From Halomarina oriensis (lineage in GTDB: Archaea; Halobacteriota; Halobacteria; Halobacteriales; Haloarculaceae): 64,000 nt of DNA. The position numbers were made by a program, and so were the translations under genes. The stretch lies in contig NZ_WSZK01000006.1 in NCBI RefSeq assembly GCF_009791395.1, positions 1-64,000 of the forward strand, given 5' to 3'. The notes below the pieces were generated by a model. That model worked only from the letters and a program-made list of their open reading frames with translations, ran no database searches and had not been told where the DNA came from. Positions 50,312 through 59,846 of the stretch are shown here, one piece after another; position 1 is the first letter of the stretch, and every line of letters starts with the position of its first letter.

Positions 50312-51856
50312 TCAGTCGTCGCCGGACGCGGTCTTGATGTCCGCCGAGAGACCCTGTGCCATCTCGATGTCCTTCGAGTTGTTGAGCGTCCACGCCGTGC
50401 GCTCGGTGACGGCCTCGATGACCTCGCGGGCGCTCGGGTAGCCGTTCCCGGACTTCTTGACGCCGCCGAACGGCAACTGGACCTCCGCGCCGATACAGGG
50501 GAGGTTGCCGTAGGCGAGGCCGACCTCCGCACGGTCACGGTAGTAGTTGATCTGACGGTAGTTCTCGGAGATGACGGCACCGGCCAGCCCGTACGGCGTG
50601 TCGTTGTGGATGTCGACGGCACGCTCGATGTCGCCGCTGTAGCTCATGAGCGCGACGTGCGGGCCGAACACCTCCTCGCGGATGGAGCGCTGTTCGCCCT
50701 CGTCGTCGTACTCGACCTCGTAGACGAACGGGCCGACCCAGTTGCCCTCGGCGTGGCCCTCGGGAATCTCGCTGTCGTCGAGGTCGGTGCGGTCGACGAG
50801 CACCTCGGTGGCCTCCTCGCGGGCGAGGTCGTTGTACTTCCGTATCTTCTCGACGTGCTCCGGTTCGATGGCCGGGCCCATGAACGTCCCCTCGTCGAGG
50901 GGGTTGCCCACGGAGACCTGCTTCGCCACCTCGACGAACCGCTCTTTGAACTCGTCGTAGACGTCCTCGTGGACGATGAGACGCTCGGAGGAGACACAGC
51001 GCTGGCCGGTCGTCTTGAACGAACTCATTACGGCGGAGTGGACCGCGACGTCGAGGTCCGCCTCCTCGGTGACGACGATGCCGTTCTTCCCGCCCATCTC
51101 GCAGGCCGCGAGCGTGCCGGGCTGTTCGGCGACCTTCTGGGCGACCTCGTGACCGACCTCGGCGCTGCCGGTGAACAGCACGGCGTTGACGTCCTCGTGG
51201 TCGACGATGCGCGACCCGGCGTCACCGAAGCCCTGGACCATGTTGAACACGCCCTCGGGGATGCCCGCGTCCTCGAACATCTCGGCGATGACCTGCCCGC
51301 ACATCGGGGTCTGCTCGGCGGGTTTCCAGACGACCGTGTTGCCCTCGACCAGCGCGACGGCCATGTGCCAGAACGGGATGGCGACCGGGAAGTTCCACGG
51401 CGTGATACAGCCGACGACGCCGCGCGGTTTGCGGCGCATGTAGGCGTCCTTCGCGGGAATCTCGCTGGGGACGACGTCCCCCTTGGGGTGGCGGGCGTCG
51501 CCGGCGGCCCACTCGACCATGTGGTACGCCTCGACGACGTCGGCGCGACCCTCCGAAATCTCCTTGCCGCACTCCTTCGTGACGACTTCGGCGAGTTCGT
51601 CGGTGCGCTCGCGCAGTTCGTGGTAGATGTCCCAGAGGTACTCCGCGCGCTGGATGTGGCTGAGCGAGCGCCACTCCTCGAAGGAGTCCTCGGCGGCCGC
51701 GACCGCACGCTCGATGTCGCTCTCGGTGCCGCGGCGGAACGTGGCGATGGTCTCGCCGCTCGCCGGGTTGACGGAGTCGAACGTCTCGTCGCCGTCCCCG
51801 TCGTCGAACCCGCCCGCGATGTAGTGCTGGTGGGTCTCGCTGACCTGTTGGCTCAT
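50312..51856 (-). CDS. Aldehyde dehydrogenase family protein
   Basis: 514 residues. Catalytic glutamate and cysteine are in LAACEMGGKN and GQRCVSSERL. NAD-binding FTGSAEVG and PWNFPVAIPFW are intact. It oxidises an aldehyde to its acid with NAD(P); close homologues include alpha-aminoadipic or pyrroline-5-carboxylate type enzymes, but no substrate can be claimed. The start at 51856 (MSQQVSETHQHYIAGG) fits the family. Divergent from the DUF4112 gene. Confidence 0.9.
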   Translation of the reverse strand: MSQQVSETHQHYIAGGFDDGDGDETFDSVNPASGETIATFRRGTESDIERAVAAAEDSFEEWRSLSHIQRAEYLWDIYHELRERTDELAEVVTKECGKEISEGRADVVEAYHMVEWAAGDARHPKGDVVPSEIPAKDAYMRRKPRGVVGCITPWNFPVAIPFWHMAVALVEGNTVVWKPAEQTPMCGQVIAEMFEDAGIPEGVFNMVQGFGDAGSRIVDHEDVNAVLFTGSAEVGHEVAQKVAEQPGTLAACEMGGKNGIVVTEEADLDVAVHSAVMSSFKTTGQRCVSSERLIVHEDVYDEFKERFVEVAKQVSVGNPLDEGTFMGPAIEPEHVEKIRKYNDLAREEATEVLVDRTDLDDSEIPEGHAEGNWVGPFVYEVEYDDEGEQRSIREEVFGPHVALMSYSGDIERAVDIHNDTPYGLAGAVISENYRQINYYRDRAEVGLAYGNLPCIGAEVQLPFGGVKKSGNGYPSAREVIEAVTERTAWTLNNSKDIEMAQGLSADIKTASGDD

Positions 51857-51984
51857 GACGGTGGAGTGTTGCCCCGAGCTCCGTATAAAGCCCTGTCTTT
51901 CGCGGCAGTACTTCTCGGCGGCCGTGACCGTCTCGGGTGATGACGGGCGCCATCGCTTTGTGGTCGCCGCGAGTGGATGAGCGC

Positions 51985-52551
51985 ATGGACGACGCCCCAC
52001 ACGAGGACGACGACGGGACTGCCGACGACGACACCCTCCCCGGCGAGGACGCCCTGAACGAGATCGGTGACGACGACTTCGACGTCCCGGACTCCGTCGA
52101 CGAGGACGCGCTCAACCGGATGCGGGCGGTCGCGGACCTGCTCGACGAGGCGGTGACCATCCCCGGCACCGACGTCAAGGTCGGACTCGACCCGCTGGTG
52201 AGCGCCATCCCCGCCGTCGGACCGGTCGTCTCGGCGGGCGTCTCGCTGTACATCGTGCTGGAGGCGGCCAACCTCGGCGTGCCGTTCACCACCGTCGTCC
52301 GGATGCTGGCGAACGTCACCGTCGACGTGGCGACGGGGTCCATCCCGGTGGTCGGTCCCATCTTCGACACGTTCTGGAAGACCAACGCCTGGAACGTCGA
52401 CCTCGTCGAGGAGTTCTTGGAGAGCGAGCGTGCCCGTGACCGGGAGCGGCGAGCGTTCGCCCCGGACCCCCGTCACGCCGAGACGGTCGAGGAGTCGACC
52501 GGCGACGAAGACGAGGACGACGGCCCGATTCGCATCGACGTGACGGAGTGA
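51985..52551 (+). CDS. DUF4112 membrane protein
   Basis: 188 residues. A long acidic N-terminus (about 1-50), then RMRAVADLLDEAVTIPGTDVKVGLDPL, two helices (AIPAVGPVVSAGVSLYIVLEA, VVRMLANVTVDVATGSIPVVG) and an acidic tail match DUF4112. Function unknown. The start at 51985 is preferred over 51937, whose extra residues are not acidic. Confidence 0.85.
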   Translation: MDDAPHEDDDGTADDDTLPGEDALNEIGDDDFDVPDSVDEDALNRMRAVADLLDEAVTIPGTDVKVGLDPLVSAIPAVGPVVSAGVSLYIVLEAANLGVPFTTVVRMLANVTVDVATGSIPVVGPIFDTFWKTNAWNVDLVEEFLESERARDRERRAFAPDPRHAETVEESTGDEDEDDGPIRIDVTE

Positions 52552-52593
52552 CGGTCGGCCCCGACGGGGCGGCCGAGTACTGCTCGCCTGTCG

Positions 52594-53409
52594 TCAGCCC
52601 TCGACACCCTCCGCGCTCGCCTGTTTCTCTATCTCGCCTTTGACCGTCGCCGCGTCGAAGTCGTGGTCCGGTCGGATGTTGACGAAGTCGAGGAAGTCCT
52701 CGGCCGCCAGCAGGTCCCGCGTCGGGTAGTGTGCGAGCGCCGCGTCGAGGGTGGCGCGGGGGCCGACGAGCGGTTCGAGCGCGGCGAGCGCACAGGCGAG
52801 GTCGTAGGCGCGAGCCTGCTCGATGGCTCCCTCACGGACGCTCGTGGCGTCGATGAGGTAGAGGCGGTCGCGGGCGACGAGGACGTTCTCGGCTCTGAGG
52901 TCGCCGTGAGAGAGTCCCGCGGCGTGCATCCGGGCGAGCGCCCCGAACAGGTCGGGCGCGTAGGTCAGCACCTCGTCCGGCGTCAACTCGGTGAGCGTCC
53001 GGAACGACGGCAGGTACTCGACGACGAGCACGCCGAGACCGTCGTGCTCGAACGCCTCGACCGGTTCGGGGACGTCCAACCCGAGGTCCCGCATCCGACG
53101 GGTCGCCTCCAGTTCCCGTTCGGCCATCTCGATGGGGTCGGCGACGTGCTCGAAGAACCCCTCCTGGCCGCTGGAGAACGCGCCGAGGTTCCGACCCGTG
53201 GTGAGCACGGCGTGGAGCAGCGAGTGCTGTGGCGTGATGACCTTCACGAACCAGCGGTCGTCGACGACACACGGCACCGAGAGCCAGTTGTCGGCGTCGA
53301 GAAACTCGACGCGGACCGACGGCCGGTCGTAGCGTCGAGTGAACTCGACGAGGACGCCTTCGAGGCGGTCCCACTCGACCTGCCCCTTCAGAAACTGCCG
53401 GAACGCCAT
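52594..53409 (-). CDS. RIO/APH-like kinase-fold protein
   Basis: 271 residues. The catalytic loop is GLSHGDLRAENVLV (H-G-D-x4-N) and the metal-binding DLIDATSV-like segment is LYLIDATSVREG. The N-lobe is ADNWLSVPCVVDDRWFVKV. It is kinase-like, in the RIO/LPS-kinase style known in haloarchaea. Whether it phosphorylates a protein or a lipid is unknown. Convergent with the DUF4112 gene. Confidence 0.72.
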   Translation of the reverse strand: MAFRQFLKGQVEWDRLEGVLVEFTRRYDRPSVRVEFLDADNWLSVPCVVDDRWFVKVITPQHSLLHAVLTTGRNLGAFSSGQEGFFEHVADPIEMAERELEATRRMRDLGLDVPEPVEAFEHDGLGVLVVEYLPSFRTLTELTPDEVLTYAPDLFGALARMHAAGLSHGDLRAENVLVARDRLYLIDATSVREGAIEQARAYDLACALAALEPLVGPRATLDAALAHYPTRDLLAAEDFLDFVNIRPDHDFDAATVKGEIEKQASAEGVEG

Positions 53410-53511
53410 TACTGCTCCTCACTCCATCCGGCGGCATGAGTGTGTTGCCCGCACTCCGGGAGCACTCGACCACAAGGGATATGACTCCTGACCTATTTCG
53501 ACCGACACTGA

Positions 53512-54753
53512 ATGACTGGCGAGAACGATGGCGGTAGCCGCCGTGTATCGCGTCGACGACTCCTGACGACGGTCGGTGCGCTGGGTGCTGGGAGCGTCGC
53601 TGGCTGTCTCTCCGCGAGGGCCGACAGCCGCGAACCGCCACACCAGCGTGCGGGCGACGACCCGGCGATATTCGTCGACCGGTCGGAACTGGCGGCGGTC
53701 AGAGAGCGCGTCGACGCGGGCGAGGAGCCGTGGGCCAGTGCGTACGAGGCGTTCGTCGCCGACGCCGACGAGTCGCTCGACGCCGACCCGCTGAGCGTCA
53801 CCGACGACGGTGGCGGTCGCACGTTCGAGTCGAGCGACCCCGACGACGACTCGCGTGGTGACTACGCGGCGGCCATCGAGACGGGCGACCGGGTCCGGGA
53901 TCTGGGACTCGCCTACGAGTTGACCGGCGACGACGCCTACGCCGAGCAGGCCGTCGCCGTCCTCGACCACTGGTGTCTCGACCCGGACACCCGCATGGAA
54001 CCGGAGTTGACCGACAGCATCGAACAGTACGTCACGCTCCCGAAGCTGTGGTACGGTGCGGAACTCGTCGGTGACCACGACGCCTGGGACGACGTCGGCG
54101 GGTCGCCCGCGGCGATGGCCGACTGGGTGCGGTCGTTCGTCGACTCCGTCGGGACGGGCATCCCCGAGCGGGTCCAGAACATCTTCGTCTGGCGGGAGGT
54201 GGCTCGCGCCTCCGGCGCGGCGTACCTCGGCGACGACGACCTGTTGAGCGCGTCGTTCGACCGCCTCCGTGACCACGCGTTCGGTCAACTCCGACGCGAC
54301 GGCCTCCTCGAAGAGGAACTCGTCCGGAGCGAGGGGCTCTCGTACTCGCTGTACGCGCTGAAGGCGTTCGTCACGGCCGCGGAACTCGGTCGCCACTATG
54401 GTGAGTCGTTCTACGAGTACGAGCAGTACGGTCAGAGCGCGCTCAAACTCATGTTCGACGCCCACGCCGACTTCTTCTTCGACCCCGAGTCGTTCGACGA
54501 CCGGTACGGCGAGGTCGGCGGGTTCGCCGCCCGCGAACGGGAGGAGGGAACGTCGGCGTACGAACTCGCCTACTCCTACTGGGGCGACGAGCGCTATCTG
54601 GACGTCGTCGAGTCCGGCGGGAGCGAGATTACGAACGAACCGACGTACGTCCCACAGCACCAGGACGCCATCGACTCGTCGGGCCGTCCGGTGCGTGACG
54701 AGCGCCTGCTCGGGTGGACGACGCTCACCCACGGCAACCGCTTCGACCTCTGA
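53512..54753 (+). CDS. Alginate-lyase-like Tat-exported lipoprotein
   Basis: 413 residues. Tat signal SRRRLLTTVG (13-22) and lipobox VAGC (cysteine 32). The mature part is an alpha/alpha-toroid: PAIFVDRSELAAVRERVDA, LGLAYELTGDDAYAEQAVAV, TLPKLWYGAELVGD, IPERVQNIFVWREVARASG, RSEGLSYSLYALKAFVTAAE. These fit the PF05426 alginate-lyase family, which cleaves uronate polymers. It heads a polysaccharide-type cluster. Activity and substrate are inference. Confidence 0.78.
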   Translation: MTGENDGGSRRVSRRRLLTTVGALGAGSVAGCLSARADSREPPHQRAGDDPAIFVDRSELAAVRERVDAGEEPWASAYEAFVADADESLDADPLSVTDDGGGRTFESSDPDDDSRGDYAAAIETGDRVRDLGLAYELTGDDAYAEQAVAVLDHWCLDPDTRMEPELTDSIEQYVTLPKLWYGAELVGDHDAWDDVGGSPAAMADWVRSFVDSVGTGIPERVQNIFVWREVARASGAAYLGDDDLLSASFDRLRDHAFGQLRRDGLLEEELVRSEGLSYSLYALKAFVTAAELGRHYGESFYEYEQYGQSALKLMFDAHADFFFDPESFDDRYGEVGGFAAREREEGTSAYELAYSYWGDERYLDVVESGGSEITNEPTYVPQHQDAIDSSGRPVRDERLLGWTTLTHGNRFDL

Positions 54754-54783
54754 ACCGACCGCCGAGGACGCTCGGGTCGGGAC

Positions 54784-55854
54784 TCACTCCCTGAGAGTGC
54801 GACGACCGGCGAACGCCTCCGCCAGCGCGTCCGTCTCGCGGATGCTCGTCCGGGTGGTCGGCACCGCGGTGACCGTCGGTCCCGGTGCCGACTCGAACGC
54901 GAACACGGGAAGCTCGAACGCCGAACGACCGGTCAGGTCGCCGACCGCTCCTCGCATCGTCCGCTCGTAGTACTCGCTCCTGAGTCGGTAGTAGACGCTG
55001 TCGGGTGCGTACTTGAGGGCGCTGTAGAGCCGACCCGGTCGTGGGTTGACGAGTCCGTAGCCCGCGGCGAGCGCCTGCTCGACGAGCGAGGCGTCCCCCG
55101 ACGACGAACCGAGGAACCGCAGGTCACACTCCGAATCGGCGTAGAACTCGAAGACGTCGCGCCACGTCCACTGCGGCCGATTGACACAGGTGTACGTGCC
55201 CGGTTCGGGACCGGGTCGGGCGGTGTCGCTCGTCCCATCCTCGCTACTCGCCCGAGCACACGCGAGGACCGTCTCGCGGAGCGTGACGGTGTGGAGGACG
55301 TTCGACGGTCGCTCGGCGTCGGCAGCGACCGAGAGGTGGTCCCGTCCCTCGACCCCCGCGACGAGTTGGTCGGTCCAGTTCTGCTGTGGGCCGAGGACGT
55401 GCCCGAGACGGAGGACGTAGCCGTCCCGCCCCGTCTCCTCGCAGTGCTCCTCGAACACCGTCTCCTCGTGGCGTTTCATCTCGCCGTAGAAGTTGAACCC
55501 CTCGCTCAACTGGAAGACGGCGACGGAGCTGAACAGCACGGCCGTCGCGTCGGCGGGACTCCCCGACACCGCCCCGGTAACGATGGCCTCGTTGATGCGC
55601 TCGACCTCGCTCGGACTGTTGCTCTCGATGGAGGTTCGCGCGGAGACGACGACGACGTCCACGTCACCGAGCAGCCGGTCGGCGTCGTCGGAATCGGTCA
55701 CGTCGCCGACGCGAACGTCGAACCCCTGCTCGTCGAGGAACGCGCCGGCGAACGAGGTCCGAACGACGGGGACGACGGTCACGCCGGCCGCCTCCAGCAG
55801 CACCGAGAGTTCCATGCCGACGCTCCCGTTCGCGCCGACGACGCCGACCTTCAC
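54784..55854 (-). CDS. NAD(P)-dependent epimerase/dehydratase-like protein
   Basis: 356 residues. The Rossmann fingerprint is VGVVGANGSVGMELSVLLEA. Extended SDR pattern follows: VLFSSVAVFQLSEGFNFYGEMKRHEE (a Y-x3-K-like YGEMK), then a substrate domain WTWRDVFEFYADSECDLRF. Likely acts on a nucleotide sugar. It overlaps the Gfo/Idh/MocA gene by ATGA (55851-55854), so the two are one operon, the oxidoreductase first. Confidence 0.75.
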   Translation of the reverse strand: MKVGVVGANGSVGMELSVLLEAAGVTVVPVVRTSFAGAFLDEQGFDVRVGDVTDSDDADRLLGDVDVVVVSARTSIESNSPSEVERINEAIVTGAVSGSPADATAVLFSSVAVFQLSEGFNFYGEMKRHEETVFEEHCEETGRDGYVLRLGHVLGPQQNWTDQLVAGVEGRDHLSVAADAERPSNVLHTVTLRETVLACARASSEDGTSDTARPGPEPGTYTCVNRPQWTWRDVFEFYADSECDLRFLGSSSGDASLVEQALAAGYGLVNPRPGRLYSALKYAPDSVYYRLRSEYYERTMRGAVGDLTGRSAFELPVFAFESAPGPTVTAVPTTRTSIRETDALAEAFAGRRTLRE

Positions 55855-56894
55855 GGCTCGTCACCCCCGTCGGCCCCGTCGGTCCCGTCAGCCCCATTGA
55901 ACCCGTAGAGCGCCGTCAGGAGGCGTGAGACCGCCAGCCCGCTCTCTCGCTCCCAGTCGGTGTCCGACGACCGCAGGCTCTCCAGGAACGCCTCCCATCG
56001 CAGGTAGACGCCCTGTCTGAACGCCGTCGCCCACTCGTCGGCGGGGGCGAGTTCGAGCGGGCCGACTCCCGCGGGAGTCGGCTCTTCCGGCGTGACCCGG
56101 AGCGTCGCGTCGGGCGCGGCCGGGTCGAACGTCACCGTCGCGTGCTCGAACTCCAGTCGTACACGGTCGTCCGTCGGCGTCACCATCGTCACGAGCAGGT
56201 CGACGGGGACGCTCCGGTCGCCGGCCGTCGCCGTCAGCGACGCCTCCACCTCGACGTCCAGTCCTTCGTGCGTTCGGACGTCCGCTTCGGTGATGGACAG
56301 GTCGTAGCCCGCCAGGAGTCGCGTCACCTGACTGAGCAGGTGACAGCCCGACTCCGCGAGGACGCCGCCGCCGCTCAGGTCGGCGTCGAGACGGTAGCTG
56401 CCCGGACTGACGCCCTGTGCGCCGACGAAGCTCTCGGCGAACGAGGCCCGCTGGAGTTCACCGAACGCGTCGCCGGCGACGAGCGCGCTCGCCTGCCGCG
56501 TACTGGAGAAGAAGAGGCGGGTGTAGTTACAGCACATCGACGGCCCACGGTCGAGGAACCGTCGGTGGGTGTCGAGCGACGGTGCGAACGGCTTCTCCGC
56601 GAGCAACGGCGTCTCGCGGGTGCCGAACACCTCGACGTACTCCCCTCTGACGCCCACGGGGGTGGCGAGGACGGCGACGTCACACTGCGGGAGGGACGCC
56701 GCGTCGGTGACGGTGACGGCGTCGACGCCGTGTGCCCGGCCCACCGTCCTGGCCCGGTCACCGTCCACGTCGGCGACGTACGCCAGCGTGAGTTCGTCGA
56801 GTGTCGACACCGCCGGAATGTGGGCGAGTTCCGCCATCTCGCCCGCGCCGACGACGCCGACACGGTACTGCTCGCTCCGCGCGACTCGGCTCAT
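55851..56894 (-). CDS. Gfo/Idh/MocA-family oxidoreductase
   Basis: 347 residues. VGVVGAGEMAELAHIPAV (NAD fold), CDVAVLATPVGV, LLAEKPFAPSLDTH (EKP motif) and a C-terminal beta-sheet domain with DADLSGGGVLAESGCHLLSQVTRLL. It oxidises or epimerises a sugar or sugar acid. Its stop overlaps the SDR-like gene. The C-terminal tail is Gly/Asp-rich (GADGTDGADGGD). Divergent from the AsnB-like gene at 57045. Confidence 0.8.
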   Translation of the reverse strand: MSRVARSEQYRVGVVGAGEMAELAHIPAVSTLDELTLAYVADVDGDRARTVGRAHGVDAVTVTDAASLPQCDVAVLATPVGVRGEYVEVFGTRETPLLAEKPFAPSLDTHRRFLDRGPSMCCNYTRLFFSSTRQASALVAGDAFGELQRASFAESFVGAQGVSPGSYRLDADLSGGGVLAESGCHLLSQVTRLLAGYDLSITEADVRTHEGLDVEVEASLTATAGDRSVPVDLLVTMVTPTDDRVRLEFEHATVTFDPAAPDATLRVTPEEPTPAGVGPLELAPADEWATAFRQGVYLRWEAFLESLRSSDTDWERESGLAVSRLLTALYGFNGADGTDGADGGDEP

Positions 56895-57044
56895 GTGCCC
56901 GCTCACGAACAGTCGACTGTTAGTTACCGAGTCGCTACGCTCCGAGAGAGCGTGAACGGCCGGCGAGCGTGGCGACCCCGGTAGTATCGACGAACGTACA
57001 GTTCGCCGACTAACTATGCCCCCGATGCGTGATGATCCCGTACT

Positions 57045-58832
57045 GTGACCGGAATTGTCGGCGGAACGGTCGGTAGCGAGGGTGCGGCGACGATGGCGGC
57101 CCCGTTGAAACGCGAGTCGTGGTACGGCGAGGAGCGAGCGGAGACGGGGGCCCACGCGCTCGAACTCGTCCACCACGGGGAGCGTGACCCGGCGGGCCAC
57201 ACCGTCGTGGACGACGGCGGTGTCGTGGGGTTCGTCTACGGCGTCGTCTCCAACCACCCCGAGGGGTGGGCCGTCGCCGACCTGTTCGAGCGGGTGCTGG
57301 ACGACCCGGTGGCTACGCTCGAAGCCGTCGACGGCCCGTTCGCGCTGGCGTGTGCGGACCGCGAGACCGACCGACTGGTCGTGGCGACCGACAAGATCGG
57401 TGCCCGACCGCTGTACTACACGACGGGCGACGGTCTGGCGTTCGGCTCCGAGGTCAAGACCGTCCTGTCGTCCGTCGACGACCCGACGCTCGACGAGCAG
57501 GCGGTCTGTGACGTGATGAGCGTCGGCCACGTCTGGGGCCAGAAGACGCTCGTCGAGGAGGTCCGAGCGCTCCCGCCGGCGACGGCGCTGGTCTACGAGA
57601 ACGGCGAGGCCACGACCGAGCGCTACTGGAACCCCTCGTTCGAACCGGCGGAGTCGGGCGACGCGTACATGTTCGACCTGGCGAACCGCTACCGGGAGGC
57701 GGTGACGGACATGGCCGACAGCATCGACGGCGACGTGGGACTCTGGCTCTCGGGGGGTCTCGACAGCAGACCGATGGCCGCCGAGTTGACCCGGACGGCG
57801 GGAACCGAGGCCGGCGTCGACGGCGTCCGGACGTACAGCTACGACGCCAACCCCCCGACAGGCGGGAACCCGGCGCTCGCCGAGCGGGTGGCCGCGACGC
57901 TCGGCCTCGACAACGAACCCGTCGAACTCGGCGGCGAGACGTTCGCGGAGGTGGTCGAGGAGTGTATCGACGTGACCGACGGGATGTTGCGCTGGAACTC
58001 GTTCGTCAACATGTCGACGACGTTCTCGCTGCCCGACGACCACCCCGGTGTCGTGCTGGAGGCGGCCGCACAGGGCGAACTCCTCGGCGAACACCTGCTC
58101 CGCTACCACGTCGCGGACGCGGAGTCGGCCGCACGTGGGCACTACGAGCGCCAGGAGGCGGTCGACCCCGAAACCGTCGCCTCGCTGCTGACCATCGACG
58201 TCGACCCGATGGCGTCGTTCCGCGAGTCCGAACGGGCCAGCGAGGAGGCGACGATGCTCGAACGGGCGATGGACATCCACTTCCGGAACCACTACACGCG
58301 GTTCGTCTTCTCCAGCAACCCGCTCGCGCGGCGGAAGGTCGGCACCCGGACCCCGTTCGCCAACGGCGCGTTCCTCGAACACGTCGCTCGCCTGCCGACC
58401 GACTACCGGACCGGGTCGTTCCCGTTCACCGACGGGGCCATCCCGTACGGTGCCAGCAAGCCGAAACTCAAGCTCACCCGACTGCTGGACCAGGATCTCG
58501 CGTCCATCCCCTACGAACAGACCCGACTCCCGCCGACCTACCCCTACCCCGCCCACATCGCCGGGTTCGTCGCGGCGACCGGCTACAACCGGGTCGTCGG
58601 TGGGATGACGTACGGCGGACTGTCGCTTGCCGACGAGTGGTACCGGACCAACCCCCAACTCCGGGCGTACGTCGACGGCCTCGTCGACGACGCCTGCGAG
58701 CGTGACCTGTTCGACGCCGACCACCTCCGGGCGCTCAGGGACGAACACCTCGCCGGTGAGGGCAACCACATCTTCGTCCTCGCACCCGTGACGACGCTCG
58801 AAGCGTGGATACAGCGCTACCTCGACGACTGA
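57045..58832 (+). CDS. Asparagine-synthase-like protein lacking the glutaminase cysteine
   Basis: 595 residues from GTG. The N-terminal glutaminase fold (about 1-190) begins VTGIVGG instead of MCGI, so the catalytic Cys2 is absent. The PP-motif in the C-terminal domain is LWLSGGLDSRPMAAEL (236-242), with S-G-G-L-D-S-R. FVYGVVSNHPEG, DKIGARPLYY and PYGASKPKLKLTRLL are conserved. It could amidate or adenylate a carboxylate using ammonia, likely on a polysaccharide or its precursor. GTG start with no ATG. Confidence 0.8.
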   Translation: MTGIVGGTVGSEGAATMAAPLKRESWYGEERAETGAHALELVHHGERDPAGHTVVDDGGVVGFVYGVVSNHPEGWAVADLFERVLDDPVATLEAVDGPFALACADRETDRLVVATDKIGARPLYYTTGDGLAFGSEVKTVLSSVDDPTLDEQAVCDVMSVGHVWGQKTLVEEVRALPPATALVYENGEATTERYWNPSFEPAESGDAYMFDLANRYREAVTDMADSIDGDVGLWLSGGLDSRPMAAELTRTAGTEAGVDGVRTYSYDANPPTGGNPALAERVAATLGLDNEPVELGGETFAEVVEECIDVTDGMLRWNSFVNMSTTFSLPDDHPGVVLEAAAQGELLGEHLLRYHVADAESAARGHYERQEAVDPETVASLLTIDVDPMASFRESERASEEATMLERAMDIHFRNHYTRFVFSSNPLARRKVGTRTPFANGAFLEHVARLPTDYRTGSFPFTDGAIPYGASKPKLKLTRLLDQDLASIPYEQTRLPPTYPYPAHIAGFVAATGYNRVVGGMTYGGLSLADEWYRTNPQLRAYVDGLVDDACERDLFDADHLRALRDEHLAGEGNHIFVLAPVTTLEAWIQRYLDD

Positions 58833-58953
58833 CCCGTCGGGAAACCCGCCGGCCATCGAGCGGTCGAGCGGTCGGCCGACCGCGACTCGACCGGTATCGC
58901 TCCACCGACGTGTCGGCTCCCTGTCGCTGCCGACGGCAAGCAATCGGCGAGGG

Positions 58954-58960
58954 TTTATAT
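58954..58960 (+). promoter_or_regulatory. TATA box of the 58983 lipoprotein gene
   Basis: TTTATAT lies 23-29 nt before the ATG, supporting a leaderless start. Confidence 0.6.
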
Positions 58961-58982
58961 TGCGGTACGAGAATATCTACCG

Positions 58983-59744
58983 ATGAGACCGGTCGTCTCC
59001 CGTGTCCTGCTCGCCCTGCTGGTCGTGCTGGCGGGCTGTAGCGCCGGGAATCTCCCGGAGACGAGCGGCCCGACGGTGACGCCGGCGGCGGTGCCCGTCT
59101 CTCCGCCACCGGGGCTCTCGGAGACGGGAGTGGTGAACGCGAGTCGACTCGTCGCCGGACACGTCGCACTGTTGACGAACACGACGGCGACGCGCAGCAC
59201 CAACCGGACCGTCGGCTACCCGAACGGGACGCTCGTCGTCGAGAACCGGACGACGTGGGCCGGCGAGGAGGGTCGCCTCGTCGTCGTCCGGACTCGCCAC
59301 CCCGGCGGCCCCGGCGGCTACGCACGGTGGCAGAACGGTTCGCACGTCGTCGGCTGGGTCGAGAGCGCCGACCGGCGACAGTACTACACGCTGGAGGCGT
59401 CGTCGACGCCGTTCGCGGGTGTCGACCCGCTGGGCGACCACCTGTCGGCCGCGCTGACGACGCAGCGAGGGGCGTCGGTCACCCCCGTCGACTGCGGCGA
59501 CGACCGCTGTCTCGAGGTCGCGTTCTCGCTCGACGAGCGACTCGTCTGGGGCGACGGCTACCCGGCGACGGGACCGGTTCGCTACCGACTCACCGTGACG
59601 ACCGACGGACTCGTCCGCCATCTGGTCGTGACCTGGGCGGCCCGAAGCGGCGACCGGACGGTGACGGTGATCGAACGGACGACATTCCGGAACGTGGGGT
59701 CGACGAACGCCACCGCTCCGAACTGGGCCGTCGACCGAATCTGA
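58983..59744 (+). CDS. DUF7537-like lipoprotein, unknown
   Basis: 253 residues. The signal LLALLVVLAGC has a lipobox with cysteine 19. NRTVGYPNGTLVVENRTTWAG, AARSGDRTVTVIERTTF and repeated N-x-S/T sites suggest an exported, probably glycosylated, surface lipoprotein of the haloarchaeal DUF7537 type. One Cys pair (DCGDDRC) may form a disulfide. Function unknown. Confidence 0.78.
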   Translation: MRPVVSRVLLALLVVLAGCSAGNLPETSGPTVTPAAVPVSPPPGLSETGVVNASRLVAGHVALLTNTTATRSTNRTVGYPNGTLVVENRTTWAGEEGRLVVVRTRHPGGPGGYARWQNGSHVVGWVESADRRQYYTLEASSTPFAGVDPLGDHLSAALTTQRGASVTPVDCGDDRCLEVAFSLDERLVWGDGYPATGPVRYRLTVTTDGLVRHLVVTWAARSGDRTVTVIERTTFRNVGSTNATAPNWAVDRI

Positions 59745-59817
59745 GAGTCGACGACCCGCGCGGCCCACGCGACCCTCGCCGTCGCCCGACGCTGTCGCTG
59801 TACCGGGTGTCGGAGTG

Positions 59818-59823
59818 TTTATG
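59818..59823 (+). promoter_or_regulatory. TATA box of the second acyl-CoA dehydrogenase
   Basis: TTTATG lies 24-29 nt before the ATG at 59847, consistent with a leaderless transcript. Confidence 0.5.
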
Positions 59824-59846
59824 AGCGTCGCCCGGCGAGATTTGCC

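Noticed and set aside
55851-58943. 1030-codon open frame on the minus strand
   Set aside because: The part beyond 56894 is antisense to the AsnB-like gene and lacks domain patterns; the real gene starts at 56894.
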